From NCBI GenBank assembly GCA_026874595.1, contig CM049315.1, forward strand, positions 70,319,916 to 70,383,915: a stretch of DNA of 64,000 nt, read 5' to 3'. Below the pieces are notes generated by a model that saw only the letters and a program-made list of their open reading frames with translations, did not search any database and was not told where the DNA came from. This document shows, piece after piece, positions 23,716 to 36,507 of the stretch (position 1 is its first letter; every line of letters starts with the position of its first letter). The DNA comes from Sipunculus nudus. Taxonomy: Eukaryota; Annelida; Sipuncula; Golfingiida; Sipunculidae. The translations under genes were made by a program, and so were the position numbers.

Positions 23716-24724
23716 ATTAATGTTCATTCTGCTTTGAAAGAGGTTAAATTTGTTAAATCATTATATATCAATTATAATTTGAATATTAATTATATGAAGA
23801 GAATACTTAGCTTCAGCAAGCTGTAGTAAATTGACGTAGGATATCAATTTTATTACAGATCTTTACGGTAGTTACCCATACTCTGAATGATAAAGTACCA
23901 TTACTAGAATTTTAGTACCATTCTAATTAAAAAATAATTAACTGATTGTGTAAAGCTGTATAAAAGGTTAGAAAAAGTGAGAGTGCCAGTCTGTGTCTGG
24001 TTGCTAATCTGTGTGTGAAATAATTAAAAATGATGGATTTAAGAAAAAATGTGAAAAGCTAGGCTATTCATGAGATAAGTATTGGTCAGTCATATTTTAG
24101 AGCTGAGCTGATCTAAAATGTGTATTTGTACTTGTAACTGTCTTCACAGAACAGTCAAGAATGCAAAAATATAGAGAGAAGAAGTTTGGTCCTCATATGT
24201 TGTGACTATCAAGGAAGTGTTGGTTCTGTGTTGCATTTGGTACTTATGTTGTATTTATAAATATTTGGGGGGTGTTAGAGTGCATTCTAGTGGGGTACAT
24301 ATAACGGTACATATACAGGCAGATCAATGTCGACATGTGGCCAGGTCAGACATGGCATATTATTTATGTAACAAGGAAGTTTTAACTCACTTAACAATTT
24401 CAGCATTCCTTCCAGTTGATGGGATCAAAGTCCAAAAGTGTATATGACTGAATATGATTCATGACATTATTAGGATACCTTCATTATGAAAGATAAAACT
24501 ATTAATGGTTGAATATTCTCCTATTCTCCTTTCCAGGTCTTTTTTAACATTTCACATTCAAGTCTTAAAAACTCGTAAGAATGGGAAGAAACTCTGCCTT
24601 TATTTGCATAATACCCCCCCCCCCCCCTTCCCAATTTTTTTTCAGTTCAGTGCTCTGTCTTTCATCAGTGTTGGTCCAAGGATTTACTTTGACAACAATA
24701 ACTTTGAAGTGCTGCACTTTTTCA
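23716..24724. other. Unassigned intron 1 DNA
   Basis: A long C run (about 24605-24625) is present. No gene is recognised. Confidence 0.35.
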
Positions 24725-25574
24725 ACGCTCCCGAGGCAGCAGAAATCTTGCACTTCTAAAGAAGCAACTGATTTTTACGCTGCCAGCTTTTACCGTTTAT
24801 GATATATTTAGACACCAGATGGCTAATCCTTGCCCGCTGAAAATAACGTGCGTATGATGTGACAAACAGCCAACCAGATGCCAATAAACAAACACTTGAC
24901 AGGCATCCTGGCCCATAGCTGCACTTCAAGCGCCGCTTCCCGAGAGTTAACGGTCGAATTTTAATTGCTCCCTCTGTATTCTCACATCATGGACCGATTT
25001 CATTATGACATTATGACTGTGTTAGCCATGTATCTGTTGTCTGCAGAACTGAAACCAACCAGCGAGGTGTGCACGGAGCCTTTGTTGTTATGTTTCATTT
25101 GAATTACAACTCACCGGCCGGGCATCCTAATGTGCCCAAGGCCCTAAGCAAACCACGTCTGGGGCAATTCTCTTTGAGCCTGTGGCCTGTTCAGATGGTT
25201 ACCGGGGCGATGAGCTGTCACTCAAAAAGAAATTAACATGATTGGCTCCATGTATTCCTCGCTTGGCTTTGTCTTCCAGCACAAGGTCTCATCTGATTGG
25301 ACAAAAATACAGTGCTCCCCTCTGGTGTAGCAATTCAGGATACGACCGGAATCTCAAGCGGCGCTTGAAGCGCAGCAATGGGCTGAGCAAGGATGCCTGT
25401 CAAGTGTTTGTTTATTGGCATTTGATTGGCTGCTTGTCACATCATATGCACGTTTATTTTAGTGGAAAACTAACCGCCATCTGGTGTCTAAATATATCAT
25501 AAACAGTCAAAGCTGGCAGTGTGAAAATCGGTTGCTTCTTTAGAAGCGCAAGATTTCCGCTGCCTTGGGAGCGT
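24725..25574. mobile_element. Fold-back element with ~215 bp terminal inverted repeats
   Basis: The left arm 24725-24939 starts ACGCTCCCGAGGCAGCAG. The right arm 25356-25574 ends CTGCCTTGGGAGCGT. The arms are reverse complements through TTCTAAAGAAGC, CTGCCAGC, ATATATTTAGACACCAGATG, AACACTTGACAGGCATCC and TTCAAGCGCCGCTT. The ~415 bp centre is more GC-rich and shows no transposase. The right flank is HINE-B DNA. I could not fix a target duplication. Confidence 0.88.
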
Positions 25575-26020
25575 AACCGAAAACCGTGGTCACTACAACT
25601 TTGTTCCTTTGAGATATGAAGGAAAAACCTCAATTTTCAATTTAAAACCCATTGTTACACTTCAAGACTGCCTTATTAAATATCAAAACCACTGATCTGT
25701 TTATGATCATGTTTGACATAAATATTCCTCCATAAATTTCCTATGTACATACCAGAAATTAGATCAGTATAGTGTAATTTTGTGAGGGTATGGGCCTGAA
25801 CATGAAACTTCATGACAAAATAAAATACAAAATATTAGCTCTTTATACTTCACATTTATCACAAAATTACATGCATTTTCCAGATATTCTGATAGACACA
25901 TGAAATATTTGAGGATTCAGTTTAATTGAAGACTGACAGTTTTATCTTATATATTTCCAAAATATTTTTTGTTGAGTTGTGGGTCAGTTTGAGGGAAAAA
26001 GAAGCTCTGCACAATTAATA
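25575..26020 (+). mobile_element. HINE-B internal fragment
   Basis: From ACCGAAAACCGTGG it follows 37210-37460 and 32290-32520 (CCTTTGAGATAT, AAAACCTCAATTTT, CACTTCAAGACTGCC, ATATTCCTC). Confidence 0.75.
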
Positions 26021-26394
26021 CTGTAAAGAACAAACAAAGCGAAGTCTTGCATATGTTGTGCCAGTTTTGTGGTAATAATTTATTTAAGGTTCAGTGGCAT
26101 TTCCATTATGACTTTGTATCCAAATAGGATTCCATGGAACTCCCATTTGACTACCAGAGATCTTGGCTCCTGGTACTGGTTCTTGTTTTCTTTTATTTTA
26201 GAATAAGGAAGTGAATTACTTTTCTTTGGTCAGTTCCTATAGCTACACCAATGTTACCTTTTTTTGTGTAGAATAATGAGAAGCATGGACTATTGAAGGC
26301 AGAAAAATACCTTTGGAAGCTGGAAATAACAACAGTTATCAAGTAAACAATTATATTACAGTAAATCAGTGTATACTGAAAGCTTGGGTATTTT
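26021..26394. other. Unassigned intron 1 DNA
   Basis: No feature was recognised. Confidence 0.3.
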
Positions 26395-27930
26395 TAGCTT
26401 GGTGTTTGGTTGGTTCTGGGTGTGTTTGGCCGGCTCAGGGTGTGTTTTGCTAGGTGTTTGGTTAGTTGTATCCCCAGACTAAGTCTGGATACTATACTAT
26501 GGTTTAAGCATGGTTAGCTGCCGCCGCAAAGATTTCATTTGGACACGATAACTCAAATAATATTTTACGGATCTTTACCAAACTTGACATGTGCAAAGAT
26601 ATGGGTTTAAGGACGAAGCTTTTTTAAGAAGGGGTCATGACCTTAACTACAAGAGTGACCTTGACCTTGAATAGCTCCATTTTTGGGGGATATCACACAA
26701 ATTCTTAAATATCTCAAGAAATCTTGCATGGATTTATCCAAAAATCAACTTGACCAAAGATCTTGAATAGGTGGTGCCACCTGTTGCCCTCTTCTTGTTT
26801 TGCGCCTTTTAATACCCCATCATTGCCACTTGACAGTACTGTGATCATTATAAGTCTAAAGCTAATGGACAAATTGGGCTGAAATTGTTCATATCCATCG
26901 ATCTTGGATACCTCTATTTTGATTTGAAGACTGGTGACTTTATCTGCAATCGTAATTGTGTGGTGTCCATCCGTACCTTTGCTTTCGGTGAAAATTGCTC
27001 ATTTCTCCGGAGTGGTTAAAGGTTTTGGTCTGAAATTAGGCATGTCCATCCATCTTGAAAAGTTTTTTCGATACCATATAGGTGGCGGCACCTACCTTCC
27101 TGTTTCAATAGAATAAATTAAATCCTTTTTCTCAGGAGTGATTTGCCCTATTGGCCTGAAATTGTGCATATCCATAGATCTTGTACTCCTCCATCATGTA
27201 CTTAAGCCTGGTGGTGCCATCTGCAATCGTTTTGGCATGGCATCCATCTGTACATGTGCTTTGGGTGAAAATGGCTCATATCTCTGAAGTGGTTAAAGGT
27301 ATTGGTCTGAAATTTTGCGTATCAATTGATCTTGGACTCTTCCATCTTGCAGTCTTTTTGCCGTGGCGTCCATCCGTACATTATAATGCTTTTGGTGAAA
27401 ATTGCTCATATCTCTGGAGTGGTTTAAGTTATTGGTCTTAAATTTGGCATGTCTATCTTGGAAAATTTCCTCATAAACCAGACAGGTGGCGCCACCTACC
27501 TTCCTGTTTCAGTAAAATACATTAATGCTTTTTTCTCAAGAGTGATTCATTGTATGGGCCCCATATTTGGTGAAAAGTATCGTTTCTCAAGTTGATAGAT
27601 GGAAGAAACCATAGTCGCTTGCTAAGTGTGAGTATATGCTGCTGAAGATGGTAGGCCTTGTCGTAAAGGGGGGGGGGATTATTTGTCTGCCAAGAAATAT
27701 CTAGTTCTGGGTGGTTTTTGCTAGTTGTAAGGTTAGTTCTGGATGTGTTTGTTTAGCTTGGTGTTTGGTTGGTTCTGTTTTGGTAGGTGTTTGGTCGGCT
27801 CTGGGTGTGTTTAAGTAGATGTTTGGTTGGCTTAGGGTATAATTGGGTAGGTACAATGTTTGGTTCCAGATGTTTAGCTTGGTGTTTGGTTGGCTCTTGG
27901 TGTGATAGGGTAGGTGTTTTGTTTGATTTT
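26395..27930 (+). repeat. TG-rich minisatellite split by HINE-A
   Basis: Irregular units of GCTTGGTGTTTGGTTGGTTC and GGGTGTGTTTGG run at 26395-26465 and continue at 27705-27930. A 1,239 bp HINE-A lies between. The uninterrupted unit GGTTAGTTCTGGATGTG at 27731 gives the pre-insertion sequence of the junction. Confidence 0.85.
26466..27704 (+). mobile_element. HINE-A element with known empty site
   Basis: The 5' end TTGTATCCCCAGACTAAGTC folds with GGATAC and is followed by GCCGCCGC. The 3' end has ATTTGTCTG, CCAAGAAATAT and CTAG (27701-27704). Flanks GGTTAG and TTCTGGGTG rejoin as the local minisatellite unit. No target duplication beyond the shared T is seen, as expected for insertion at TT. 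Confidence 0.9.
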
Positions 27931-28006
27931 CAGAAAAAGAGGCTGTTGGAACACATGCAGTCGCAACAAATTCCATCTGTCACATGGAAACTTATGATTA
28001 ATAATG

Positions 28007-28168
28007 AAAGCTGGCCAGTGGGGAAGGGTTTTAGAGGATGATTTTTTAAAGCTGGCCAATTGGGGTCAGGTTTTACAGGATGATTTGTTGAAAGCTGGCC
28101 AATAGGAAGGGGTTTTACAGAATGATTTGTTGAAAGCTGGCAAATGGGGAGGGGTTTTATAGGATATC
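28007..28168. repeat. ~42 bp tandem repeat, four copies
   Basis: GAAAGCTGGCCAATNGG followed by GGGTTTTACAGGATGATTTG recurs at steps of 41, 43 and 42 bp. Because the period is near a multiple of three it opens a repetitive 153-codon frame on the - strand (27930-28391), which I do not regard as a gene. Confidence 0.9.
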
Positions 28169-28494
28169 TGCCTCTGCAGTTGTTTATGTGAAATGTCATC
28201 AATAAGACATGTGACAAGCTGAATGGTATCACAGGTGAAATTTTTTTGTATTTCCATGTAATAAAAAATGCAACACAGTCAAATTGAATACAGTTTGTTG
28301 CTGCAGTCACTGTATTTTGAATAGCAAGTAGATGAATGTAGGGCAAGTAAAAAGCTATATGTAACTTGTCCCAAGGTGCAAGGACTTTCAAAAGTTAATG
28401 TTAAGCCATGCTCAGGGACATAGGCTGTTCCCTTTACTGTTTGATAATCAAATTTATCCCTGGTTGTGTGTGTGTGTGTTGCTTATCAACATAA

Positions 28495-28745
28495 CTCATG
28501 CAATGAACCAGGTTCTGGTAGAACATGGGACTCAATACAGGGAGATTGTGAGTTCAAATCTCAGCCGAGGTGCTGAGATTTTTCACGGTCAGCCCAGAGC
28601 CAGGGACGAGCATTCTGCAGGCTCAATGGGAAAACTGTGCCCAACAGTCATGTTTCACTGACAGATGAGTGCACCTTTTTGGGGTTCCTCCAGGTTATGA
28701 CCCAGCAATGGAGATATAACACACACCCAGGACCTTCAGCAGCAG
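28495..28745 (+). mobile_element. tRNA-derived SINE, copy 1
   Basis: A tRNA-like head (GGTTCTGGTAGAACATGGGA) with a B-box-like GAGTTCAAATC is followed by a body containing CAGGGAC, TGCAGG and TTTTTGGGGTTCCTCCAGGT. The same order recurs at 58110. It is shared with, or analogous to, bivalve SINE families, but no named family is assigned. Confidence 0.75.
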
Positions 28746-29062
28746 TACAAGGAGCCTGGTTGACACCAGGATAACAGGATGTAAGCCCCTTTTATGAAGT
28801 GTGAAACCTAAATGGAACTTGGCAGATGTACATACTTATAGTTAAGAAAGCATTAAAAATTGGGGCGTTTACCTACACCAAAAAAATGTGAAAAAAAATC
28901 ACACAGTGATTAACAGAACCTCATGAAATTTAATAAAGAATGATTCATGATTTAATGCAGTGATTTTTCAAGGCATTTCATTGGCCAGTGGATTCCATTT
29001 TAGTGTGATATGGATTCAGGCACATCGTTTAGGAATATTCACAAATGTACAGTCACCTAGCT
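28746..29062. other. Unassigned intron 1 DNA
   Basis: No feature was recognised. Confidence 0.3.
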
Positions 29063-31354
29063 AACCTTTCATGGGGTACGGACAAAATCCCCCCGGACAC
29101 AATCCCCCCCCAGTCACAATCCCCCCCGGACATAATCCCCCCCGGATTCAATCCCCCTACCTTAATGCAAAAGAGGACATAATCCCCCCCCCCCCCATGA
29201 AAAATTGAATGTATAACCTTTGGGCTTTTATATATATATATGTATAACATATTAATATGTATAACGTATATTAATTGTACATATTGTACAATATTACATA
29301 ATGTCTATATTTTACATGAGCAATATGATAAGTTGGTTCTGCATTCTAGATTATTGCTGGTACAGTGGAACAAAATCACCCCATCATAAATAAAGTTTAT
29401 GGTATATTTTGCTTTAGATTTCCAATATTCTTGTCTACAGCTCATTTTTATAAAAAAATTTGACTCTAAATCATGATTGAACTGCACCAATAACAAATGG
29501 AAAATATGTGAACACTGGATTATATTAACACTGATTACTGCAAATTAAATACTGTGGTTGTCTTATTATTTGCCATGGTTTCAAATTCGCGATATTCGCG
29601 GTCGCCCTCTGACCGCGAAATTGAAACCACGCAGTTTTGAATGCATATATACCAGACCATGATCATTAACTTCAGAAGCTGCCGATAGTTGCAACAGTTG
29701 AGATTTATCTTCAGCTACGTAGTGATGTCCATCGAGCCTGGTGCATATATATATACGTTAAATGATTCAGGGAGAATGACAGGGCCCATTTAAAATAATA
29801 TCGGTTGGCTTAGATGCAAAAACCGGGACCCCTTGCAGGTGCGTGCTAACGCCGGTGGACCCGCCCGGCAAGTATTCCTGTCCCCCGGTACATTACTGGA
29901 AAGTGTCAATGTCCGCTGGGCAGTAATATTTAAAAATTACGTGTATGTGTGCCAAGTTAGATGACATCCAGTGCCGCTTAAAATGAATATTGAGTAGAAG
30001 GTACTCTTCCACATTGTGTCGTATTTAGTCAGGTTAATGAATAAAATTTGTCTTAAAGTAATGAACGTAGCCGCTAGGAATGCGCCACCTTGTAACTGTA
30101 TAAAGGACTAATTCTGTGAAATCATGACGCGCCAAACGATGTATGATTAGCTAGTGATGATGAATATATTTGAAAGGTCACAGTTCATTTTGGCACGAAG
30201 GTGCCGTAAAACAGTGGAATATTATGTTTTGCTTCAGATTTTAACTGTGAGAAACTGAATACGGTTCCTTCTTCCACCTATATGGAATTAATTAGCAACA
30301 TTAACGAGGCACTCAAATTATTCTGGGCACATCCCTGCCTTTGACACTGAAACAAGGGGGCTACCTACAGGCGTCCCTTGTTGGATGAGCAGGTGATTAC
30401 GACTCGAATTAATAAACAGGAGTAAGATACCCTTATCAAGACAGTTTCGCCAAACAAACTTAATATACCGTTTTGTAGTCACAGGTTGATTCACGACACA
30501 CCTTAATAACATATGAGTTGTTTTAATGAGCCTCGGCCCTGAACTAATTACAGCCAGCGGGGTCAATGCTTCCCGCAGGCGTCGGCTCAGCCGTCTGTAA
30601 ATGTTCGAACATGCGATATCCGGACAGAGAAATAGTAGACCTAGATTATAGTGAAATCACCGGTTAATGAAATTATTTTTGTTAGCTAGAGCGCGAAAAA
30701 GGAACCTCGTGAAACTTTTAAAAATATAAAAACCGCGAAAATTCAGCCCCGCCAATATAAAGGCAACCACAGTATTATAGAATGTATATGGCAAGATATA
30801 TACAAAGTGCAGCCAAACATAAGTAAAACACAGCAAATTATACATAAAATGTAAAAAGATATCACATCAAAGCTTAAAAGTTATACATACAACTTTTCAT
30901 ATGATAGGAGGGGAGGGGGATTATGTTATCTTTATGTTCGATAATGCTTTAGGTTAGAAATATTTAGTAAATTGAGCAGTAGAATAGCAATATTGAATGT
31001 TTAAAGCAAAATATACAATAAACCTTATTGAATTTAATGTTTCACGTGTTGTCAGTATATGAAAAAGTTATATAGCAAGATGAATGAATATGAAATGTAG
31101 CCAGTAACAAATATAAAAAGTTACATGGCAAGACATACAAAATGCAGCCAAATATAAGTAAAGCACGGCAAAAAATATACAAGAAGTAAAAAAGCCCAAA
31201 GGTTATACATTCAACTTTTCATGGGGGGGGGGATTATGTCCTCTTTTGCATTAAGGTAGGGGGGATTGTGTCCGAAGGGGATTATGTCCAGGGGGGATTG
31301 TGACCGGGGGGGATTGTGTCCGGGGGGGATTTTGTCCTACACCCAACCTTTCAT
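29063..31354. mobile_element. Mutator-like element with long C-rich TIRs and 10 bp target duplication
   Basis: The target duplication AACCTTTCAT is at 29063-29072 and 31345-31354. The element body is 29073-31344. The arms (29073-29230 and 31190-31344) are reverse complements: GGACAAAATCCCCCC, then several GGACAYAATCCCCCC-like tandem units, CTTAATGCAAAAGAGGACAT and TGAATGTATAACCTTTGG. TIR length and the 9-10 bp duplication point to a MULE. No transposase was seen; the centre is largely another element. Confidence 0.85.
29552..30772. mobile_element. Tc1/mariner-type non-autonomous element nested in the MULE
   Basis: The ends CTGTGGTTGTCTT and AAGGCAACCACAG are inverted repeats, flanked by TA on both sides (29550-29551, 30773-30774). 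Subterminal CGCGAAA stretches occur at both ends. The interior, slightly GC-richer, has no DDE transposase motif that I can see. A related solo end lies at 5862-5958. Confidence 0.75.
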
Positions 31355-32146
31355 ATATGGGCAGGTTTTAAAAGGTATTGTTTAACTAGGTAGGAGAGGC
31401 CTTGGGTTGCCACTTGTATGCTTAAGAAATTTAAAACCATTTCCAAATAGTTAAGTTGCCATGTAAAAGTGGTGCATGTATTAAATTAATTGTAAACTTG
31501 CCATTCAGAATGCCTCAAGCTGTGGTGGTCCTGTTTTTGTAGTTGTTCTGTTTGATTTATGGTTGATACTGAGGTTTTATGGATGAGAAGAACATGTTAG
31601 AAGTCATGTGAAATATACAAGAACAGGAAGTGACCTGTGCTTAACCTCCCATTAAATAAGCTTCCTCAGGTGTCCTTTTCATCCTGCTCTGTGGTAGTGG
31701 TACTTCATTCTATAGAGTAGCATTGATGAATATATGTGGGCCATTCTCCAGAACTGTTTGATAATGCTGGCTTAAACATTATTTGCTATAGTCTGTTTCA
31801 TCCCCTCATGTCCTCCTGTTTGTTGAAGGATTGGACCTGCAGGGTGGGGGTAAACCTGATTAGATTTTGGTGCAGATTTGGTTAAAGGGCTTGATCTGGT
31901 GGGCTTGTTTTTGGTTTACTGGGTGTATGCATTCTTCTGAGTGTCATTGTTGTGCTCAGAGTTTTGACAACAGATATTTTGTTTTGTGCATTTATCTTGA
32001 TATGAATTACATAGATTAGGAGAGGAGAGAAGTTGGATTGATGATTATTCCTCCTATTGATGATTATTTGTTGTCCCCCTGCTGGAACTGGGGACATTGA
32101 TTTGGATTTGTCTGTCAGTCCATCTGTCTGACCATTTGTCAGGTTT
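31355..32146. other. Unassigned intron 1 DNA
   Basis: Unique-looking sequence without a recognised feature. Confidence 0.35.
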
Positions 32147-35083
32147 TTAGCTCAGCTGACTATAAGTCATCTGAGCTATAGTCATGGTCCATTGTCCGTC
32201 CCTGGCACGTTTCGACACCGTTGGACCTACAAATCTGAATTTCAGCATACAGTTAGATGTCCCCATAATCTCCTACCATGCCAAAAATTGGGTCAATAGG
32301 ACTTCGTTCCTTTGAGATATTAAGGAAAAACCTCAATTTTTTATTAGAAATCCATTTTCACACTTCAGGACTGCCTAATATCAAAACCACTCATCTGGTT
32401 TTCTTCATTTTTACCATAAATATTCCTCTATATAGTTCCTATGTACATGCCAGATATGAAGTCAGTATTATATAATTTAAAAAAGTTATGGGCCCAAACA
32501 TAATGGACTTTGTAAAAAAATCAGGAAGATATTTGGTCACTTAAGACCAAAAGTGTTAAAGGTAGGGACTTTTTTCCAGTAATACTACTTTAAATAATCA
32601 AAATTTAATTGTATACCAAAAATTAGATCAAAATCTGTTAAATTTTTTTTAAATATTGGCAAAAATATAAAATTGGTACCTTAAATTTTGCCCAACTTTG
32701 GCCATGGCACGTTTTTTTCCTGTAAGTACTGTGGATTTTAATTTTCACACCATGTATACATAAGGATTTAATCTGTTAAAATCTGAAATTTGAAAATAAA
32801 AGCTGCAAAATTAGGCTAGTTATTGAATTTTTTTGGAGGCTCTTGTTGTATTCCCTTACATTGTCAAGCAGTCCACTTTGATGACTGTAGGTCATTCAGT
32901 GCACATCTCTATGCTCCCCAGGCTGTTGACATAATTTTAGATGTCCCCAAAATCTCCTACCATACCGAAAATTGGGTCATTAGGACTTTGTTCCTTCAAG
33001 ATATTAAGGAAAAAAAACTCTGTTTTCCATAAAAAAAAAGCCATTGTTACACTTCAAGGCTGCCTAATATCAAAACCACTGATCTGTTTTTGATCGTATT
33101 TAGCATTCACATTCTGTTATACATTTTCTATGAAGATACCAAAAATTAGGTCAGTATTTGGTATTATTTTGAAGTTATGGGCCAAAACATAATGCAATTT
33201 TTTAAAAAATCAGGAAATATATTTACTCACCTAACATGAGAATTGCTGAACCTAGAGACTTTTTTCAGGAATATAACTTTATTTAATCAAGATTCAATTG
33301 TTTACCCAAAATTAAATCTGAATTTTGCAAATTTTTCAAGTTATTAGCATAAATAAAAAATCAATACCTTAAATTTTGTCCAACTTTGACACTGTTGATT
33401 TAATTTTCCCAGCATATATGCATAAGGATTTATTCTTTTAAAATCTGAACTTTCAAAAGAAATTGATTGGAATGAATAGCTTTTATTCATGTTTTCATAA
33501 ACCGTGTCAAGTGTTGTTTACATCTAGCCCACCTAGTAGTACAGCCTTCACTTGCATTATGTAACCCACCCCAGGCAGCTCACCTTGGCCCAGCTTGGCC
33601 ACTACTAGCAGGCTTCCCCTCTGCCCTGCACTCATCCCCCCAGCTGGTGCATAAACTAGATGAATGTTATAATTTTTCTGTATTTTATTTTATTCTTGGA
33701 CATGCTACATTTTAGATTTTGTATTGAACCACCAGGGTTACAATGATTAAAGTGTTCATTTAATTGTGTCCACAAAGTGGCGTATTGCTGTGAAAGTGTG
33801 GATGTTCATGAGATAAGTAATTCCTTACTTCAGAAGAGTAAAAACTTCACCAGGTGTGAAATTGACTATTAATTCCAGTAATTAATTAAAAGTGGGATAG
33901 TAATAAGCACAATGATATTGTTTGTCCCTCATTCAACCAACAGTGTGTATAGTTTATTTGAAAAGATGTTTTATTTTATCAAATTTACTTTTATTTTATT
34001 TTGGTGAATAAAATTAAGCATGTCCTGAAAACTCCAATGTGCAAAACTTTTTAATAGTGATTCAAGGAATATTCTTGTAGATGCCATGTTGTGGCATTAT
34101 TTTCTTTTAAAAATCAGTTTAAACATTTATGATTTAAAAATAATAAAATATATGTGTATGCATAAAATGACCCAAAGTTTTTTACTCTGTATATATAATG
34201 ATTGCAACTTTTGCAACAATTCTAATATTTTAACTTATATTTTCAGGTTTTTTTAATTAAAAATTTATAAACCTGTAAATAAAAAAATGATTCAGATAAA
34301 AACTTCTTAATGGAAAAAGTGGATTTGCTTAAAAAAATAGGATTATATATAAACTTAAATGCATTATTCTCTTGAAAGTGAAATAAAGGTATTAGTCCAT
34401 TCTGTCCACTTGCCTGTCCATCTGTAAATTTTCATATGTATCACAGTATCTCAAAACTTTTACTGTTTTTCTTCATGGCAGTCTTGTATTAGTTTGCAAT
34501 CATATATTTAGAACTTTAATATAACCAAGTAGGAGGGCCCCTTTCCTCTTAGCTTTTCATATTCTTATATAAATGAAAAACATTACAATAGAATATTTCT
34601 ACATCCACCTTCGTGCTGCCCTCACTTTTCCCTTCTCCGAACCCCATCCCAAAGTTAGCCTCAGTAAGCAAGAACAAGATGAATCAGATATATTCATACT
34701 TTAATATTTTGTATAACTATTCGTCCATAGGTACCTATGTACATGCCAGAAATTATGTCAATATTGTGTAATATGTAGACATAGTGGGCATCACAATAAT
34801 GTACCTTGTCAAGACTAAAGAGATATTGTGTCATACAGTCACATATTCATAAATCACTTCATCAGCATAGTTAATCATAACATCATATCTGTCAAATTGA
34901 ACGCTTGCAGACTACCATACACTTTAGATCCTTCAACAAATAGCCTTATCATCATTCTACTACTGCTTATTACTGCTGTCATTGCATTCATATTTGCTCA
35001 AATATATCACAATTTTCAGCCCCTCCTAAATAAATAAAAAATTAACCACTTTATTTGACTCTATTAATCCATCAGTCAGGTAA

Positions 35084-36507
35084 TTGTATCCGCCAAAACA
35101 GAGTTTTGCGGATACTATGTTTTCAGCTGGTCGCCGCCGCCGCCGCGTAGGTGTCCGGAGAACTCCTCCGTAACCGCTGGGCGGAATTTTCCGAAACCCG
35201 GGATTATGTTCGGGTCACATGTGAACTGCTGCGCCCCGATTTTGTTTTGACCTCTGACCTTTCCTCTGCGCTCTGCAACCGTTTGTGCATCTGTTTCCAC
35301 ACATAAACCCACATATCTCGGGAACCGTTTGACCGATCAGGAAAATTTTTTTGCACAAATGTAGCCCTCGGAGAGCTTTATAACATACACCAAAAATGGT
35401 GGCGCCACCTGCAACCATGTTTGCACAGTGTCCATCTGTTCGTCTGCCTTGGGTTAAAATCACTCATATCTCTGCAGTGACTTGACTAATTCACCTGAAA
35501 TTCGGCATGCGCAAACATCCTGGATAGCTTTTCTGATTTTATGACAGGTGGCGCCACCTACATTCACGTTGACGCTGCAGACATCCAAGCTCATATCTCG
35601 GGAACCGTTTGACCGATCAGGAAAATTCTTTTGCACAAATGTAGCCCTTGGAGAGCTTTATAACATACACCAAAAATGGTGGCGCCACCTGCAACCATGT
35701 TTGCACAGTGTCCATCTGTTCGTCTGCCTTGGGTTAAAATCACTCATATCTCTGCAGTGACTTGACTAATTCACCTGAAATTTGGCATGCGTATACATCC
35801 TGGATAGCTTATCTGATTTTATGACAGGTGGCGCCACCTACATTCACGTTTACGCTGCAGACATCCAAGCTCATATCTCGGGAACCGTTTGACCGATCAG
35901 GAAAATTCTTTTGCACAAATGTAGCCCTTGGAGAGCTTTATAACATACACCGAAAATGGTGGCGCCACCTGCAACCATGTTTGCACAGTGTCCAGCTGTT
36001 CGTCTGCCTTGGGTTAAAATCACTCATATCTCTGCAGTGGTTTGACTAATTCACCTGAAATTCTGCATGCTTATACATCCTGGATAGCTTTTCTGATTTT
36101 ATGACAGGTGGCGCCACCTACAATCAAGTTTACGCTGCAGACATCCAAGCTCATATCTAGGGAACCGTTTGACCAATTGGGCCAAAATTTTGCATGTGTA
36201 TAGTTCTCACAAAGCTCTTTATCATACGCTAAACTGGTGGCGCCACCTGCAACCCTTTTTTGCACAGCGTCCATCTGTTTGTCTGCCAAGGGCAAAAATC
36301 ACTCATATACAATATAGTGGTTTGACTTATCTGCCTTAAATTTTGCATATGTATACAACTTGGACGGCTTTCTGGATTTTTTGGTAGGTAGCGCAACCTA
36401 CATACACAATTTGGCTGCAGACATCCATGCTGATATGCAACACTTCACCCGTTCCACTCTGATTTAGGCGGATACAAGTAGTCGCTTGTCGACTACCCAT
36501 ATTCTAG
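35084..36507 (+). mobile_element. HINE-A element, 1,424 bp, exact boundaries from an empty site
   Basis: The 5' TTGTATCCGCCAAAAC folds with GTTTTGCGGATAC. The 3' GGCGGATAC (36467-36475) is the reverse complement of GTATCCGCC. A perfect 7 bp stem GTAGTCG/CGACTAC (36478-36496) and CTAG (36504-36507) follow. The same locus in HINE-B copy 2 (44685-44695) reads GTAATTTCATT uninterrupted, so the insertion lies between GTAA and TTTCATT, or equivalently at TT. Confidence 0.95.
35300..36400 (+). repeat. 280 bp tandem units inside HINE-A, about 3.5 copies, very similar
   Basis: GGTGGCGCCACCTGCAACC recurs at 35398, 35678, 35958 and 36236 (280, 280, 278 bp). The second palindrome per unit is at 35547, 35827 and 36107 (280 bp). 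The first three units are almost identical. The last is more diverged. Confidence 0.95.

Noticed and set aside
24505-24802. Overlapping frames around the C run
   Set aside because: They are kept open by the homopolymer and by the fold-back arm, and have no domain.
27930-28391. 153-codon - strand frame, the longest in the window
   Set aside because: Its repeated segment comes from the ~42 bp tandem repeat, whose period keeps the frame open. No domain is present.
35548-36049. Paired frames starting MAPPTFT
   Set aside because: They are translations of the 280 bp HINE-A tandem unit and follow the repeat boundaries.
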